From assembly GCF_013403925.1 (NCBI RefSeq), contig NZ_JABFDJ010000002.1, forward strand, positions 771,705 to 835,704: a stretch of DNA of 64,000 bases, given 5' to 3'. The position numbers and the translations under genes are program-made. Positions 17,978 through 26,395 of this stretch are shown here, in pieces; position 1 is the stretch's first letter, and each line of letters begins with the position of its first letter. Below the pieces are notes generated by a model. The model saw nothing but the letters and a program-made list of their open reading frames with translations. It searched no databases and was not told the origin of the DNA. The DNA is from Winogradskyella wichelsiae (GTDB lineage Bacteria; Bacteroidota; Bacteroidia; Flavobacteriales; Flavobacteriaceae).

Positions 17978-20650
17978 TTACAAGTTATAGCCAACGCTAA
18001 ACATAATAATGCGAGGTAAAATATAAGTCTTACTATCTGAAATTAGATAATCAGAAAAACTATTACTTTGTTTAAATTCTTCATTAAATAGGTTTTGACT
18101 CGTGATTTTAAAAGACCAAGCGCTATTCTCTCTTTTGTATGATAAAGATGTATTTGCAATTTGATAGTCGTTTTTTTGAGCCAAATCTTTGTTGTTATAA
18201 ATGTTTTTACTGTATTCAAAATTGAATATAAAACCATCAAGAAAATAGTAATCTATTTTTGAAAAAGGTACTGTAGTTACAAATTTAGAAGTTGTACTGT
18301 TAGATGTAAATCGACTAATATCCTGTTTTAAACCGATTTCTATGGTTGGAAACTTTTCAAAGAGCGTTTCTAAACCCAATTCATAATTATAACTTGTATT
18401 TCTGTTTGTTTCAATAGTATTATCTACCTCTTGTTTGAAGTTTGACTTGTTGTATCCTACATTAAATTTAGATTTTATGTTTTTAATATCTTTTTCTAAG
18501 TGAATGTTAGCCGTAAAATCTTCAGAAGCGTTATTAAATAGTTTGGCACTTATAAATTGATTAATTTGTTGAGAGACGTTTGGATTGGAAGAATCAAAAA
18601 CAACAGTATTCTTTACACCTCTAATTTGCTTGTTATAGCTAATGTTTGCAAACAGCAATAAACCTCTGTACAAGCTAAACCGACTGTATCTTGCGTTAAG
18701 CGAATGAAATAAGTTGTTTTCTAAATTCTCATTTCCTCTAAAAACAGAATTATAAGATTGTAAATAAAACTGATTTGCAAAGCGATTAGTATCAGAGAAT
18801 GTTGTTTTTAAGTTGTAATTCAGTTGAATTTTTCTAGATTTATTAAAGTCGATTTTAGCTAAAAAATCTGGTAACACAATCCATTTATTTTTGTGAATCT
18901 TAGTTTGTTGATTTACGTTCCAATTATAATTGTGTAAAAAGGCACCTTGCTTAAAAGTAAAAATACCTGTTCTAAATTTATAATGTATTCCTGCAAAGGC
19001 ATCGTTTAATTTAAAATCTAGATTATTATTGAAACCATCAGATTGAAAATTATTTTCATCGCCATTATCTAATATTTGTTGGTCTGTAGTAAGGAAATTC
19101 TCTGCTAAAAGTTTATTGCCGAGTGTGGTATATATGTGGTTACTCTTGTTAATTTCCCAGTAATATTTAAAGATACCATCAAAATTTTGCTGTTGCGTGT
19201 CTCTATCTTGGTTAAGACGTATTAAATCTTGACTATTATCTGTTGGAATTAATCCTTGTAGAATTGGATCTTGTGTAGACCAAAAGTTATTTCTGTCGGT
19301 TGAATCGAATACATAATTGATAACAGCTGAAAACGTATGGTGTTTAGATTTTCTTTTGTGCCACTCTACATTTTGGTTTAAAAAAGTAGCCGTTAAATTT
19401 CTGTTTGTATTTATGTTATTAGTATTGTTTGAGACAATTGTTGCTAAATTATCGTTATTAGTTGTATTTGTTCTTTTTATTTGGGTTCTCGCATGCCACC
19501 ATTCTGATGCGTTTGGCACATATTCTAAATTAAGGTTTGTTATACCTAATAAATTTTGAGCATTTGTTTTATTGGTTTTCTCTTCTGTATAGGTTGTATA
19601 TTCATTAAAATCCTCAACAAAATTGTTGGTATCACTATCTGAAAGAATTATATAACCAGAAATATCTAATTTTGAGGAAGCTGTTTTAGTAATGTTTAAA
19701 GCACCAAATTTTTGTGTGCTTGTTAAGACATCTCTATTGTCCATAAATTGAGAAAAGTCGCCTCCACGGAAATTAAAATTACCTTTAAAAACAGCATTTA
19801 CACCACCAGAAAAACTAAGATAATCTTTAAAGGACATTGTCTCTTCACCTATGTTATTAATATTACCGATAAAATTTATATTGATTTTTGGTGCATAATA
19901 AAAGAGGTTTGCACTTGTTTTATAAAAATCGTTATTGCCTATTCCAGCAGATATATCACCAAAAGTAAATCGGTTTTTATCTTTTTTTAGTTTAATATTC
20001 ATAGCCATTTCATCAGAATCTGTTAAACTCTTTAAAAAGGCGATTTCATTATAATTATCAATGACTTCTATATCTCCAATTGCATTTGCAGGAATGTTGT
20101 TTACGGCTAATTTAGAGTTGCCACCGAAAAATTTTTTTCCATCCACTAGCATGGCAGTAACTTTTTTGCCAAATACAGTTACAGTACCATCTCTAGATAC
20201 TTCTACACCAGGTAGTTTATGGAGAACGTTTCTTAATTTGCGCTCAGACCCATTAACAAATTTATCTGTTTTGTAGGTTGTAGTATCGCCTTTTACAGTT
20301 ATTGGCATTTCTATGACGACCGCACTTAATTGTTCAGTTGATTGTTTTAAAACAATATTCTTTTGAAGCGTTTTTGAGGCTACAAATTGAAAGTTAGCGG
20401 TCTTATATCCTAAATACGAGATACTGATATTTACCGTATCTTCTTTAGTCAATTGTAATTTGTAAAACCCTTCACTATCTGATACTGAAAATTTTAGATT
20501 TTTTGAAATGTCATTAGGCTTAGCTATAACGTTGGCTAGAGATATAGGATTATTGAGACTATCTGTAACTTTCCCTGATAAGGTTATGTTTTGGGCAAAT
20601 AAATTGGTAGTAAACAATAATAATAAAATAAAGATATAGTCTATTTTCAT
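17978..20650 (-). CDS. TonB-dependent receptor-like outer-membrane protein with carboxypeptidase-regulatory domain (cassette 1)
   Basis: 890 residues from the ATG at 20648-20650; the frame extends 15 codons upstream without a signal peptide, so the inner start is preferred. Signal peptide MKIDYIFILLLLFTTNLFAQ, then a CarboxypepD_reg-like beta-sandwich (residues about 22-100, ITLSGKVTDSLNNPISLANV), a plug (LRNVLHKLPGVEVSRDGTV) and a long C-terminal barrel. Members of this receptor type take up unidentified large ligands across the outer membrane. It lies downstream of a GLPGLI gene, the usual partner. Its stop is 36 bases from the araC stop, convergent. The ligand is unknown. Confidence 0.9.
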   Translation of the reverse strand: MKIDYIFILLLLFTTNLFAQNITLSGKVTDSLNNPISLANVIAKPNDISKNLKFSVSDSEGFYKLQLTKEDTVNISISYLGYKTANFQFVASKTLQKNIVLKQSTEQLSAVVIEMPITVKGDTTTYKTDKFVNGSERKLRNVLHKLPGVEVSRDGTVTVFGKKVTAMLVDGKKFFGGNSKLAVNNIPANAIGDIEVIDNYNEIAFLKSLTDSDEMAMNIKLKKDKNRFTFGDISAGIGNNDFYKTSANLFYYAPKININFIGNINNIGEETMSFKDYLSFSGGVNAVFKGNFNFRGGDFSQFMDNRDVLTSTQKFGALNITKTASSKLDISGYIILSDSDTNNFVEDFNEYTTYTEEKTNKTNAQNLLGITNLNLEYVPNASEWWHARTQIKRTNTTNNDNLATIVSNNTNNINTNRNLTATFLNQNVEWHKRKSKHHTFSAVINYVFDSTDRNNFWSTQDPILQGLIPTDNSQDLIRLNQDRDTQQQNFDGIFKYYWEINKSNHIYTTLGNKLLAENFLTTDQQILDNGDENNFQSDGFNNNLDFKLNDAFAGIHYKFRTGIFTFKQGAFLHNYNWNVNQQTKIHKNKWIVLPDFLAKIDFNKSRKIQLNYNLKTTFSDTNRFANQFYLQSYNSVFRGNENLENNLFHSLNARYSRFSLYRGLLLFANISYNKQIRGVKNTVVFDSSNPNVSQQINQFISAKLFNNASEDFTANIHLEKDIKNIKSKFNVGYNKSNFKQEVDNTIETNRNTSYNYELGLETLFEKFPTIEIGLKQDISRFTSNSTTSKFVTTVPFSKIDYYFLDGFIFNFEYSKNIYNNKDLAQKNDYQIANTSLSYKRENSAWSFKITSQNLFNEEFKQSNSFSDYLISDSKTYILPRIIMFSVGYNL

Positions 20651-20760
20651 TGAAATCACCTTAATTTTTGTCTTAAACTGCACACGCGGGAACATTCTAA
20701 TTACTTTTTTAAAAATCGAAATTTAGAATGAAAAATGGATAAGCCAATCTAATTTATTAA

Positions 20761-21501
20761 CTAATTGTTGCCAAATACTTTACGTTTAGCTTTTTCGATA
20801 ATTTCTACATATTCTTCATAAGTAACTACCTTTCCTTTCGTTGGAGCTTTTACTTTAACCTTTTTTTTAGGATTAAGTTCTATTTTAGTAACCTTAAAGG
20901 TGGTTTTACCTAGGTCTAATTCTAAAATTAATCCAGGTAAACCATATTCGCCTTTTGGTCCAAAGTTTAAAGGTAAGGCTGGTGCGTACCAAGCAATAAC
21001 TTTGCCTTTACTTCTCGTGGCTTTAAAAGCTGTATAGCCATTTATTATTTTAGATTCTTGTGTTAATTTCCACTCTAAATTTGGATTAGGATAAATAAAG
21101 CAATCACCTGTAGTTTCACAGTTTTTTATTAAATATTTATCCTCTTTAGTATTATAGTAATATTCATTAGATCCACCTGCACCTGTTCTCGCTATTTTTT
21201 GCCCAAAATCAGTTTCATCTATATTTAAGCTAGTTTCTACTTTGTACAAACCTTCTCCATTATTAAATTCAATGGTCGATAATGTAGGTGTTGTATTGAG
21301 AAATACTGCATCCATCCCTTGTATCATAAATTCACCTTTCTGCTGTTTGCTTAAAGAGTCTCTTTTTTTTAAGTAATTATCTTTTGCTTTTTTACTTATT
21401 GTAGATTCGTAATGAATAATGCCGGAAAGGTTATCTTGTGCGTTTAAAGTCAATGAAATGACAAATGAGGCAATAACTATTATTGATTTTAAATGTTTCA
21501 T
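20761..21501 (-). CDS. GLPGLI-family exported protein (cassette 1)
   Basis: 246 residues. Signal peptide residues 1-21 (IIVIASFVISLTLNAQ). The family signature EYGLPGLILELD lies near residues 186-197, preceded by the typical IAWYAPALPLNFGPKG. An interior CETTGDC disulfide-like pair is present near residue 125. GLPGLI proteins are periplasmic or surface proteins of unknown role, very often encoded next to receptors of the type found here. It lies between the small Cys-peptide gene (65 bases upstream) and the receptor gene (110 bases downstream); a terminator-like hairpin separates it from the peptide gene. Confidence 0.92.
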   Translation of the reverse strand: MKHLKSIIVIASFVISLTLNAQDNLSGIIHYESTISKKAKDNYLKKRDSLSKQQKGEFMIQGMDAVFLNTTPTLSTIEFNNGEGLYKVETSLNIDETDFGQKIARTGAGGSNEYYYNTKEDKYLIKNCETTGDCFIYPNPNLEWKLTQESKIINGYTAFKATRSKGKVIAWYAPALPLNFGPKGEYGLPGLILELDLGKTTFKVTKIELNPKKKVKVKAPTKGKVVTYEEYVEIIEKAKRKVFGNN

Positions 21502-21506
21502 ATATT

Positions 21507-21543
21507 TTTTAAAAAATAATCTAGAGGCTATTAACCTCTAGAT
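21507..21543 (-). terminator. terminator or attenuator between peptide gene and GLPGLI gene
   Basis: A perfect 9-bp stem, ATCTAGAGG (21519-21527) and CCTCTAGAT (21535-21543), with a 7-base loop. On the minus strand it is followed by a T-rich run (TTATTTTTT). It sits just after the Cys-peptide gene and before the GLPGLI start, so it could stop most transcripts and leave the receptor genes to read-through. Confidence 0.7.
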
Positions 21544-21566
21544 ATAATTGATATAAGACTTTACGA

Positions 21567-21830
21567 TTAGCAACCTTCCATACATAAAGCATATAATGCA
21601 GTATAGTTTTCCATTAGTTCTCCACCTGCACCTCTATCGTCGTGGTCTTCGGATATTAATAATGCAACGTGTCTTGCTGCCGCGTTACAATCACTAGCAC
21701 AACCAAAATCATCTTCAGATTGTATGGTTTCGTTATTTACTATGGTTTCTTCTTTTTCTATTGAATTAGCATTCATAAAAGTAGCACCTATAGCTAATGT
21801 AAAAACTAGACTTAAAAATAATTTTCTCAT
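21567..21830 (-). CDS. small exported Cys-containing peptide
   Basis: 87 residues: a signal peptide (residues 1-22, LSLVFTLAIGATFMNANS), an acidic linker, then a 45-residue core with two CxxxC pairs, CASDC (44-48) and CMEGC at the very C-terminus (83-87). The first gene of cassette 1, upstream of a GLPGLI protein and a TonB receptor, and followed by a hairpin. I do not recognise a family. Two CxxxC pairs at the ends of a helical core suggest a disulfide-linked helical hairpin. It could be a secreted factor or a ligand of the receptor; this is inference from position. Cassette 2 has no counterpart. Confidence 0.65.
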   Translation of the reverse strand: MRKLFLSLVFTLAIGATFMNANSIEKEETIVNNETIQSEDDFGCASDCNAAARHVALLISEDHDDRGAGGELMENYTALYALCMEGC

Positions 21831-22270
21831 AATTTAAATTGTTTCAATAACCCTAATTTAGTTAAGGTTGGATTAATAATTAATTATGCAAAGATTTTAG
21901 CAAAGAGAAAATATAGCAAAGTGTGCAAAGAAAAAATAAACCAACGCTGGTTTTTGGTATCAATACCTGTTCAAAAAACGACTTAAATGCCTTTGCTTTA
22001 CATTTTTATAATCTTTCGAACAGCGTGAATCTAAAAAAAAAATAGAATAAATCAAATAAAAAATAGGTTTTTTTTTGAAATAAAACCTATTACGGTTTTT
22101 CCGTAATACTACTGTGGTAAAACCGTAAGTGCTAACCTAAAATAATTGAAAATTTAACAATTTTAGATTATGATTTTCCTGAGAATTATATTAAACAACG
22201 GTTAATAATCATTATCATTTCTAATTGGTGTAACACGTTGGTAATATTTATGGTTTAAAGAAAAAACTTA
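21831..22270. other. long intergenic region rich in inverted repeats
   Basis: A 440-base AT-rich gap upstream of the Cys-peptide gene. No open frame was found. It holds three AGCAAAG/TGCAAAG words within 21895-21930, a short hairpin AAACCA-ACGC-TGGTTT (21938-21953), and the set of overlapping hairpins at 22062-22128. The cassette 1 promoter must lie here, but no clean TAnnTTTG box is seen on the minus strand. Confidence 0.5.
22062..22128. promoter_or_regulatory. three overlapping, mutually exclusive hairpins
   Basis: Stem 1 pairs AATAGGTTTT (22062-22071) with AAAACCTATT (22082-22091). Stem 2 pairs ATTACGG (22089-22095) with CCGTAAT (22101-22107) over a TTTTT loop. Stem 3 pairs TTACGGTTTT (22090-22099) with AAAACCGTAA (22119-22128). 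All are perfect. The shared segment 22089-22099 can only join one stem at a time, as in attenuators or riboswitches. Confidence 0.45.
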
Positions 22271-22462
22271 TAAGAATTAGCAGATGAAATAGATCTCAGC
22301 TTAAAAAAAATGGAAGTCGCACGTAAGCTTTTAGAATCTTATGATTACAATGTAAACGAAGTTGGATTACGCGTAGGTTACAGCACAGGAAGCCATTTTA
22401 TTGCGGCTTTTAAGAAGAAATTTGGGACGACGCCTAAGAAGTATATAACGGCTTCTAGTTAG
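22271..22462 (+). pseudogene. relic of araC 3' end, copy 2
   Basis: This stretch repeats the last part of the araC gene ending at 17941. It begins at the codons for ELADEIDL, then lacks about 62 bases (the KKLKEGFKQIYGDSVFSFLFDYK region), and resumes at MEVARKLLES to run to the stop. Most differences from the intact gene are synonymous (for example AGA to CGC for Arg, GTG to GTA for Val). No start codon or upstream half remains. It ends within a few bases of the stop of receptor 2. Confidence 0.85.
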
Positions 22463-22465
22463 GTT

Positions 22466-25123
22466 TTAGAACCTATATTCTAGTTTTAATAGTACATGTC
22501 TTGGTAGTAACCTATATTCGGTGGAAGAAGAGCCAATATCGGTTATTGAGAATGTTCTGTATGTTTCAGTATTAAAAAGGTTTTTACCGGTTAAACCCAG
22601 AGATAGTTTGCTTTTTATGAGTTGGTATCTGGCATCAATATCTAAGAAATAATACGTGTTATCCGTTGTTTGTATATTTCCAAAATAATAACGCTCAGAT
22701 TGAAGCTGCACATCAAATTTATCATTGAAAACAAATGTTAAGTCTAAAAAACTTTCATTGTTAGTATAAGCGTTATTAATTGTAGTTTCTATTTCGTTTG
22801 TTGTCCATTTTGTACCTATATGGTAGTTGAAGACACCTTTAAAACCTGAACGTAATTCTATGCCGTAATTATAATTATTAGAGGTTATGGTTCTTAGGTC
22901 TGAATTATTTACAATGTTTTTAAATTCGCTTTTAGAGTAGCCTAAATCTAGTTTTAAATTAGAAGATATAAACTTAAAATAATAATCAAGTTTAGAATTT
23001 ATACTTATAAACGCTCGGTCTTTTATTAGTATTTGTCGCGATTGGGTAAAATTTTGTTCAATATTTGTATTCGTAGAAAAGAAATCGTGATTTTTACTGT
23101 ACAAAATAAATGTATTTGCAAAAAAGCGATCGCTCCAATTACCCAATTGATAATTAAACGACATACTAGAGGCATCTAATTGATTAAAACTACTAGTGCC
23201 AGTAGAAAACGATCTAAAACTAGTAAGCACAAAGTTGTTATATATCTAAAATTGTTGCATTTGTAGTATTATAAGAATACGATGAAGTAATTTTGTTTTT
23301 ATCATTTATTTTCCAATCTAGTCCTATGCTTGGGTTAAGAAAGAAAGGGTTTTGGCTCTCTGAGCTATTCCTGAAGTCTAATTGATTAAAAAGCTGATGT
23401 ATGTTTAATTTTCCTGTGAGTCCAAAATCGCCTATTTTATAACGGTATTTGCTTTTTATATACAAATCATTAACAGTATAGGTGGTATTGTTTTGGTAAT
23501 TTATGGGTTGTTCTAAAGTAGTATCATTTTCTAAGATTGAAAACTCAGTATTTAATTTGTCTTTTCGATATTCATTACCAAATTGAAGTTCTAATAAGTT
23601 CCCATTAGGTTTTCTATCTAATAAATGTGCGCTTACACCTGCAAATTGCATTTGGTTAGTGCTTTGTTGTTTTACGTTGTTTGCATTGGTTGCATCTGGA
23701 AATAAATCTTGATAAAAAAATTGGTTGATACTATAATTTTGTGGTGATTTTTCTTGAGTAAAGTGACCTGTAAGTAAAAAGACTTTTTTATCTGTAAATT
23801 TATTGGTGTAATTGATTTTTTGATCAAATAATGTATTTTGATGCTTTAGATTTTCTATTGTAGAATTCTCGTTAAAGATTAAATTAGAGCCATCATTATA
23901 ATTGCCACTATTAAACTTTGTGGTGGCTTCTAACATTTTGGTTTTAGATATGTTGTAAGTTAAATCTAGCTTGCCAAATGCAATTCTTTTTTTACTTCTT
24001 AGTTTGTAAAGTTGGTGTTGTTTGCATTGACATTATCAATTTTATTTCTGTAAAAATCGGTTTCATCCCAATTAAAAAAGCCTAATGTTTTTATTTTTAG
24101 TTTCTCAGTAGGATTAAATATAGCATTTAATGAAACCAGTTCTGCATTATTAAAATTGGTTCTGCTACGTTTAAAATTTAAGCTACCAGCAGATAAATTC
24201 AATAAACTACTAACGTGTTGGTTGTCTCCGATACTTGATGGTTCATTAGAACGAAAAGGTCTAATAAGGTTTTGAATATCTCCTGTGGTATCATAACCAA
24301 CACTGTTGCCATTGGCTAAAAAAAAGTATTTATTTTTTTTACCAAAATTCATAAGGTTGCCCTTTAGTTGGTAGAAACCATCATTACCAATACCTAATTC
24401 TGCATTACCAAACCAAATACGTTTAGCATCTTCTTTTAGCTTCAAATTTAAAGCTATTTTATTGCTTTCTTCAATGTCTTTTAGTAACCGATTGTTTGAG
24501 TAGCGTTTTAATACCTCAACCTCTTCTATAGGATAGGCAGACATATTTTTTGACAATATTTTATAGCCTTTCTCAAAAAGATCGTCTCCATCAATCATAA
24601 GTTTCTCAATTTCTTGATTGCCTACTTTAATTATGCCGTTACTATCTACATTTAATCCTGGAATTTTTTTTAATAGGTCTTCTACCGTTTGTTCTGTGCC
24701 ATTAGTAAAGAATCTAGTTTTAAAAAGGATGGTGTCTTTAAGGATAGAAATAGGTTTTTCTGCACGGATAATTACTTCTTTTAAATCTATGGGCTGTTCT
24801 TCTAATTTGATATCTAAGTTAAGATGGCTTTGATTTTTTAAAACAGTAATGGAAATGATTTTGGTTTTATAGCCAAGGGAGGAAAACGAAAGTTTAAAAT
24901 GACCGTATTGGTTAGTGGTTAATTTATAGTTTCCATTTTGATCTAAAAATGTATATCCAATAGTTGAAGAGCCAAGAGAATCTTTTAGAATGATACTTGC
25001 TGAAGGAATTGAATTTCCATTTTTTTCTTTAACAAATCCTGAAATAATTGTTTGAGAAAAAATGAGACTATTAAAAGTTAATAAAATAAATAGAATTAGT
25101 TCTTTTTTTCCTCTTCTTCCCAT
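22466..25123 (-). pseudogene. TonB-dependent receptor-like gene broken by two frameshifts (cassette 2)
   Basis: Three consecutive frames read one receptor: 23999-25123 (signal peptide, CarboxypepD_reg domain, plug with DLLKKIPGLNVDSNGII), 23238 to about 24007 (barrel), and 22466 to about 23240 (barrel C-terminus). The first break is near 24008, where one missing T would restore NFYKLRSKKRIAF. The second is near 23240, where a missing TA would restore ILDIYNNFVLTSF. Repaired, the protein is about 886 residues, close to the 890 of receptor 1, with low similarity to it. The start overlaps the GLPGLI gene by 28 bases. It is either a recent pseudogene, a slippage switch or an assembly error. Confidence 0.85.
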
Positions 25124-25875
25124 TCAAATTTAATTTCAAAACCTGTTCTTAGTGTCTTCATTTGAGTTACTTGGACTCCTTTGGGTAGCTTGCTTGCCAT
25201 TTTTTTATACTGATTATCGTTGTTAAACTTTCTATCGGCATATTGTTTTATTGTTAGAGTCTCTTTCCCTTTTAAAATAGGCTTTAAGTCTAAAGCCGTT
25301 TCTTCAGTTTGTTTGATTGAATTTACTTGCCAATGGTAACGTTTAGTTGTGTCATATACTTCCATAATTAGCCCTGGTAAACCACTAAATTTCCACGGTC
25401 CGTAAGGTAAAGGATACTCTTCCGAATACCATGCAATATAATTTCTACCCCTAAAGTATAAAGTTGCTTTTTTTAAAAGGTACTTATCAAGCATTTTTTC
25501 TTCATCATGAATTTCCCATTTCAATTGTGGGATATTTTCTTCTACTATGAATTGTTCAGAAAATAAATTGATTCTTGATATAAGGGTATCTTTATTGAAA
25601 TCTTGGTAAAAAACTTTTTTCTTTCCTGCGGAAAATAAATCATATTCCGTGTTTTCCCCGTCACTTTGTTTTATGCTAGATTCTGTATTTTTCCCGTACA
25701 TGAACATGGACTTTTTTCTCGAGCTATCTAAATATAAAATGCCTTTTTGTGTGGTTGGTCTTTCGGTATTAAAGGAGATTGTATATTCTATTTCAACATC
25801 ATAATTAATATTCTGTGCATAGGTAATATGAGTAATGATATAAAAAAGGATTATTGAATAAGAAATTATTTTCAT
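25096..25875 (-). CDS. GLPGLI-family exported protein (cassette 2)
   Basis: 259 residues from the ATG at 25873-25875. An ATG nine codons upstream is also in frame, but the inner one directly begins the signal peptide (MKIISYSIILFYIITHITYAQ). The family motif FSGLPGLIMEVYD lies near residue 160, preceded by YIAWYSEEYPLPYGPW. The frame is intact although the receptor gene it overlaps is broken. Only about 44 bases separate the start from an araC relic, so the original promoter region appears to be lost or to lie inside the relic. Confidence 0.9.
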   Translation of the reverse strand: MKIISYSIILFYIITHITYAQNINYDVEIEYTISFNTERPTTQKGILYLDSSRKKSMFMYGKNTESSIKQSDGENTEYDLFSAGKKKVFYQDFNKDTLISRINLFSEQFIVEENIPQLKWEIHDEEKMLDKYLLKKATLYFRGRNYIAWYSEEYPLPYGPWKFSGLPGLIMEVYDTTKRYHWQVNSIKQTEETALDLKPILKGKETLTIKQYADRKFNNDNQYKKMASKLPKGVQVTQMKTLRTGFEIKFEWEEEEKKN

Positions 25876-25918
25876 GTAATTTAAACGATTAAGGTTTGTC
25901 AATCAGGCGCTTCAATCA

Positions 25919-26138
25919 TTGAAAAAATGAAAGAAGGTTTTAAGTAGATTTATGGCGACTCAGTTTTTAGTTTTCTATTCGATTATAAAATGAAAGTGGC
26001 ACGCAAACTTTTAGAATCTGATGATTATAATGTCAATGAAGTTGGGCTAAGAGTGGGTTACAGCACTGGAAGCCATTTTATAGCAACTTTTAAAAAGAAG
26101 TTCTAAGCCTAAGAAGTATATATAGCAGCTTCTAGTTA
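25919..26138 (+). pseudogene. relic of araC 3' end, copy 3
   Basis: Repeats the araC 3' end from the codons for LKEGFKQ to the stop, about nine bases in ten identical by eye. It is dead: CAG has become TAG (Gln to stop) near 25943, and a deletion near 26100 shifts the frame (TTTGGGACGACG reduced to TTCT). Many other changes are synonymous (GAT TCG to GAC TCA, GTA to GTC, GGA TTA to GGG CTA). It ends at the stop of the convergent small membrane-protein gene. Confidence 0.85.
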
Positions 26139-26351
26139 ACGAAGTAAATTGTTGGTTTTAACTTGAGATAATGCGTAATGTTTTATTAAATAACTAACAC
26201 TTCCTATAAAAGGTAAACCTAAAATTATTGCTACCCAAATTAAAAACTTAAAAGTACTCTCGTTTTTTGATGCTAAAACTAAGCTTGTAATAATCATTAC
26301 GACTAGTAATGTTCCCATAAAAATAATTTGCATTGGTGAAATAAAAAGCAT
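26136..26351 (-). CDS. small two-helix membrane protein, PLDc_N-like
   Basis: 71 residues from the ATG at 26349-26351; a frame start 12 codons upstream is possible. Two hydrophobic helices (IIFMGTLLVVMIITSLVLA and FLIWVAIILGLPFIGSVSYL) with a short charged loop resemble the two-helix PLDc_N domain, usually without known function. It lies immediately downstream of the TraB-family gene on the same strand (8-base gap to its stop), and its stop codon overlaps the end of araC relic 3. Confidence 0.6.
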   Translation of the reverse strand: MLFISPMQIIFMGTLLVVMIITSLVLASKNESTFKFLIWVAIILGLPFIGSVSYLIKHYALSQVKTNNLLR

Positions 26352-26395
26352 ATTTTTTGGTTTAGTTGATTTAAGGTGAAAGTACAAATTAAATC

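Noticed and set aside
17942..26138. Classical mobile element (integron, IS or phage) as the cause of the araC-tail repeats
   Set aside because: No integrase, transposase or terminal inverted repeats were found between the repeats; the repeat units are pieces of a coding gene of about 200 bases, longer than site-specific att sites.
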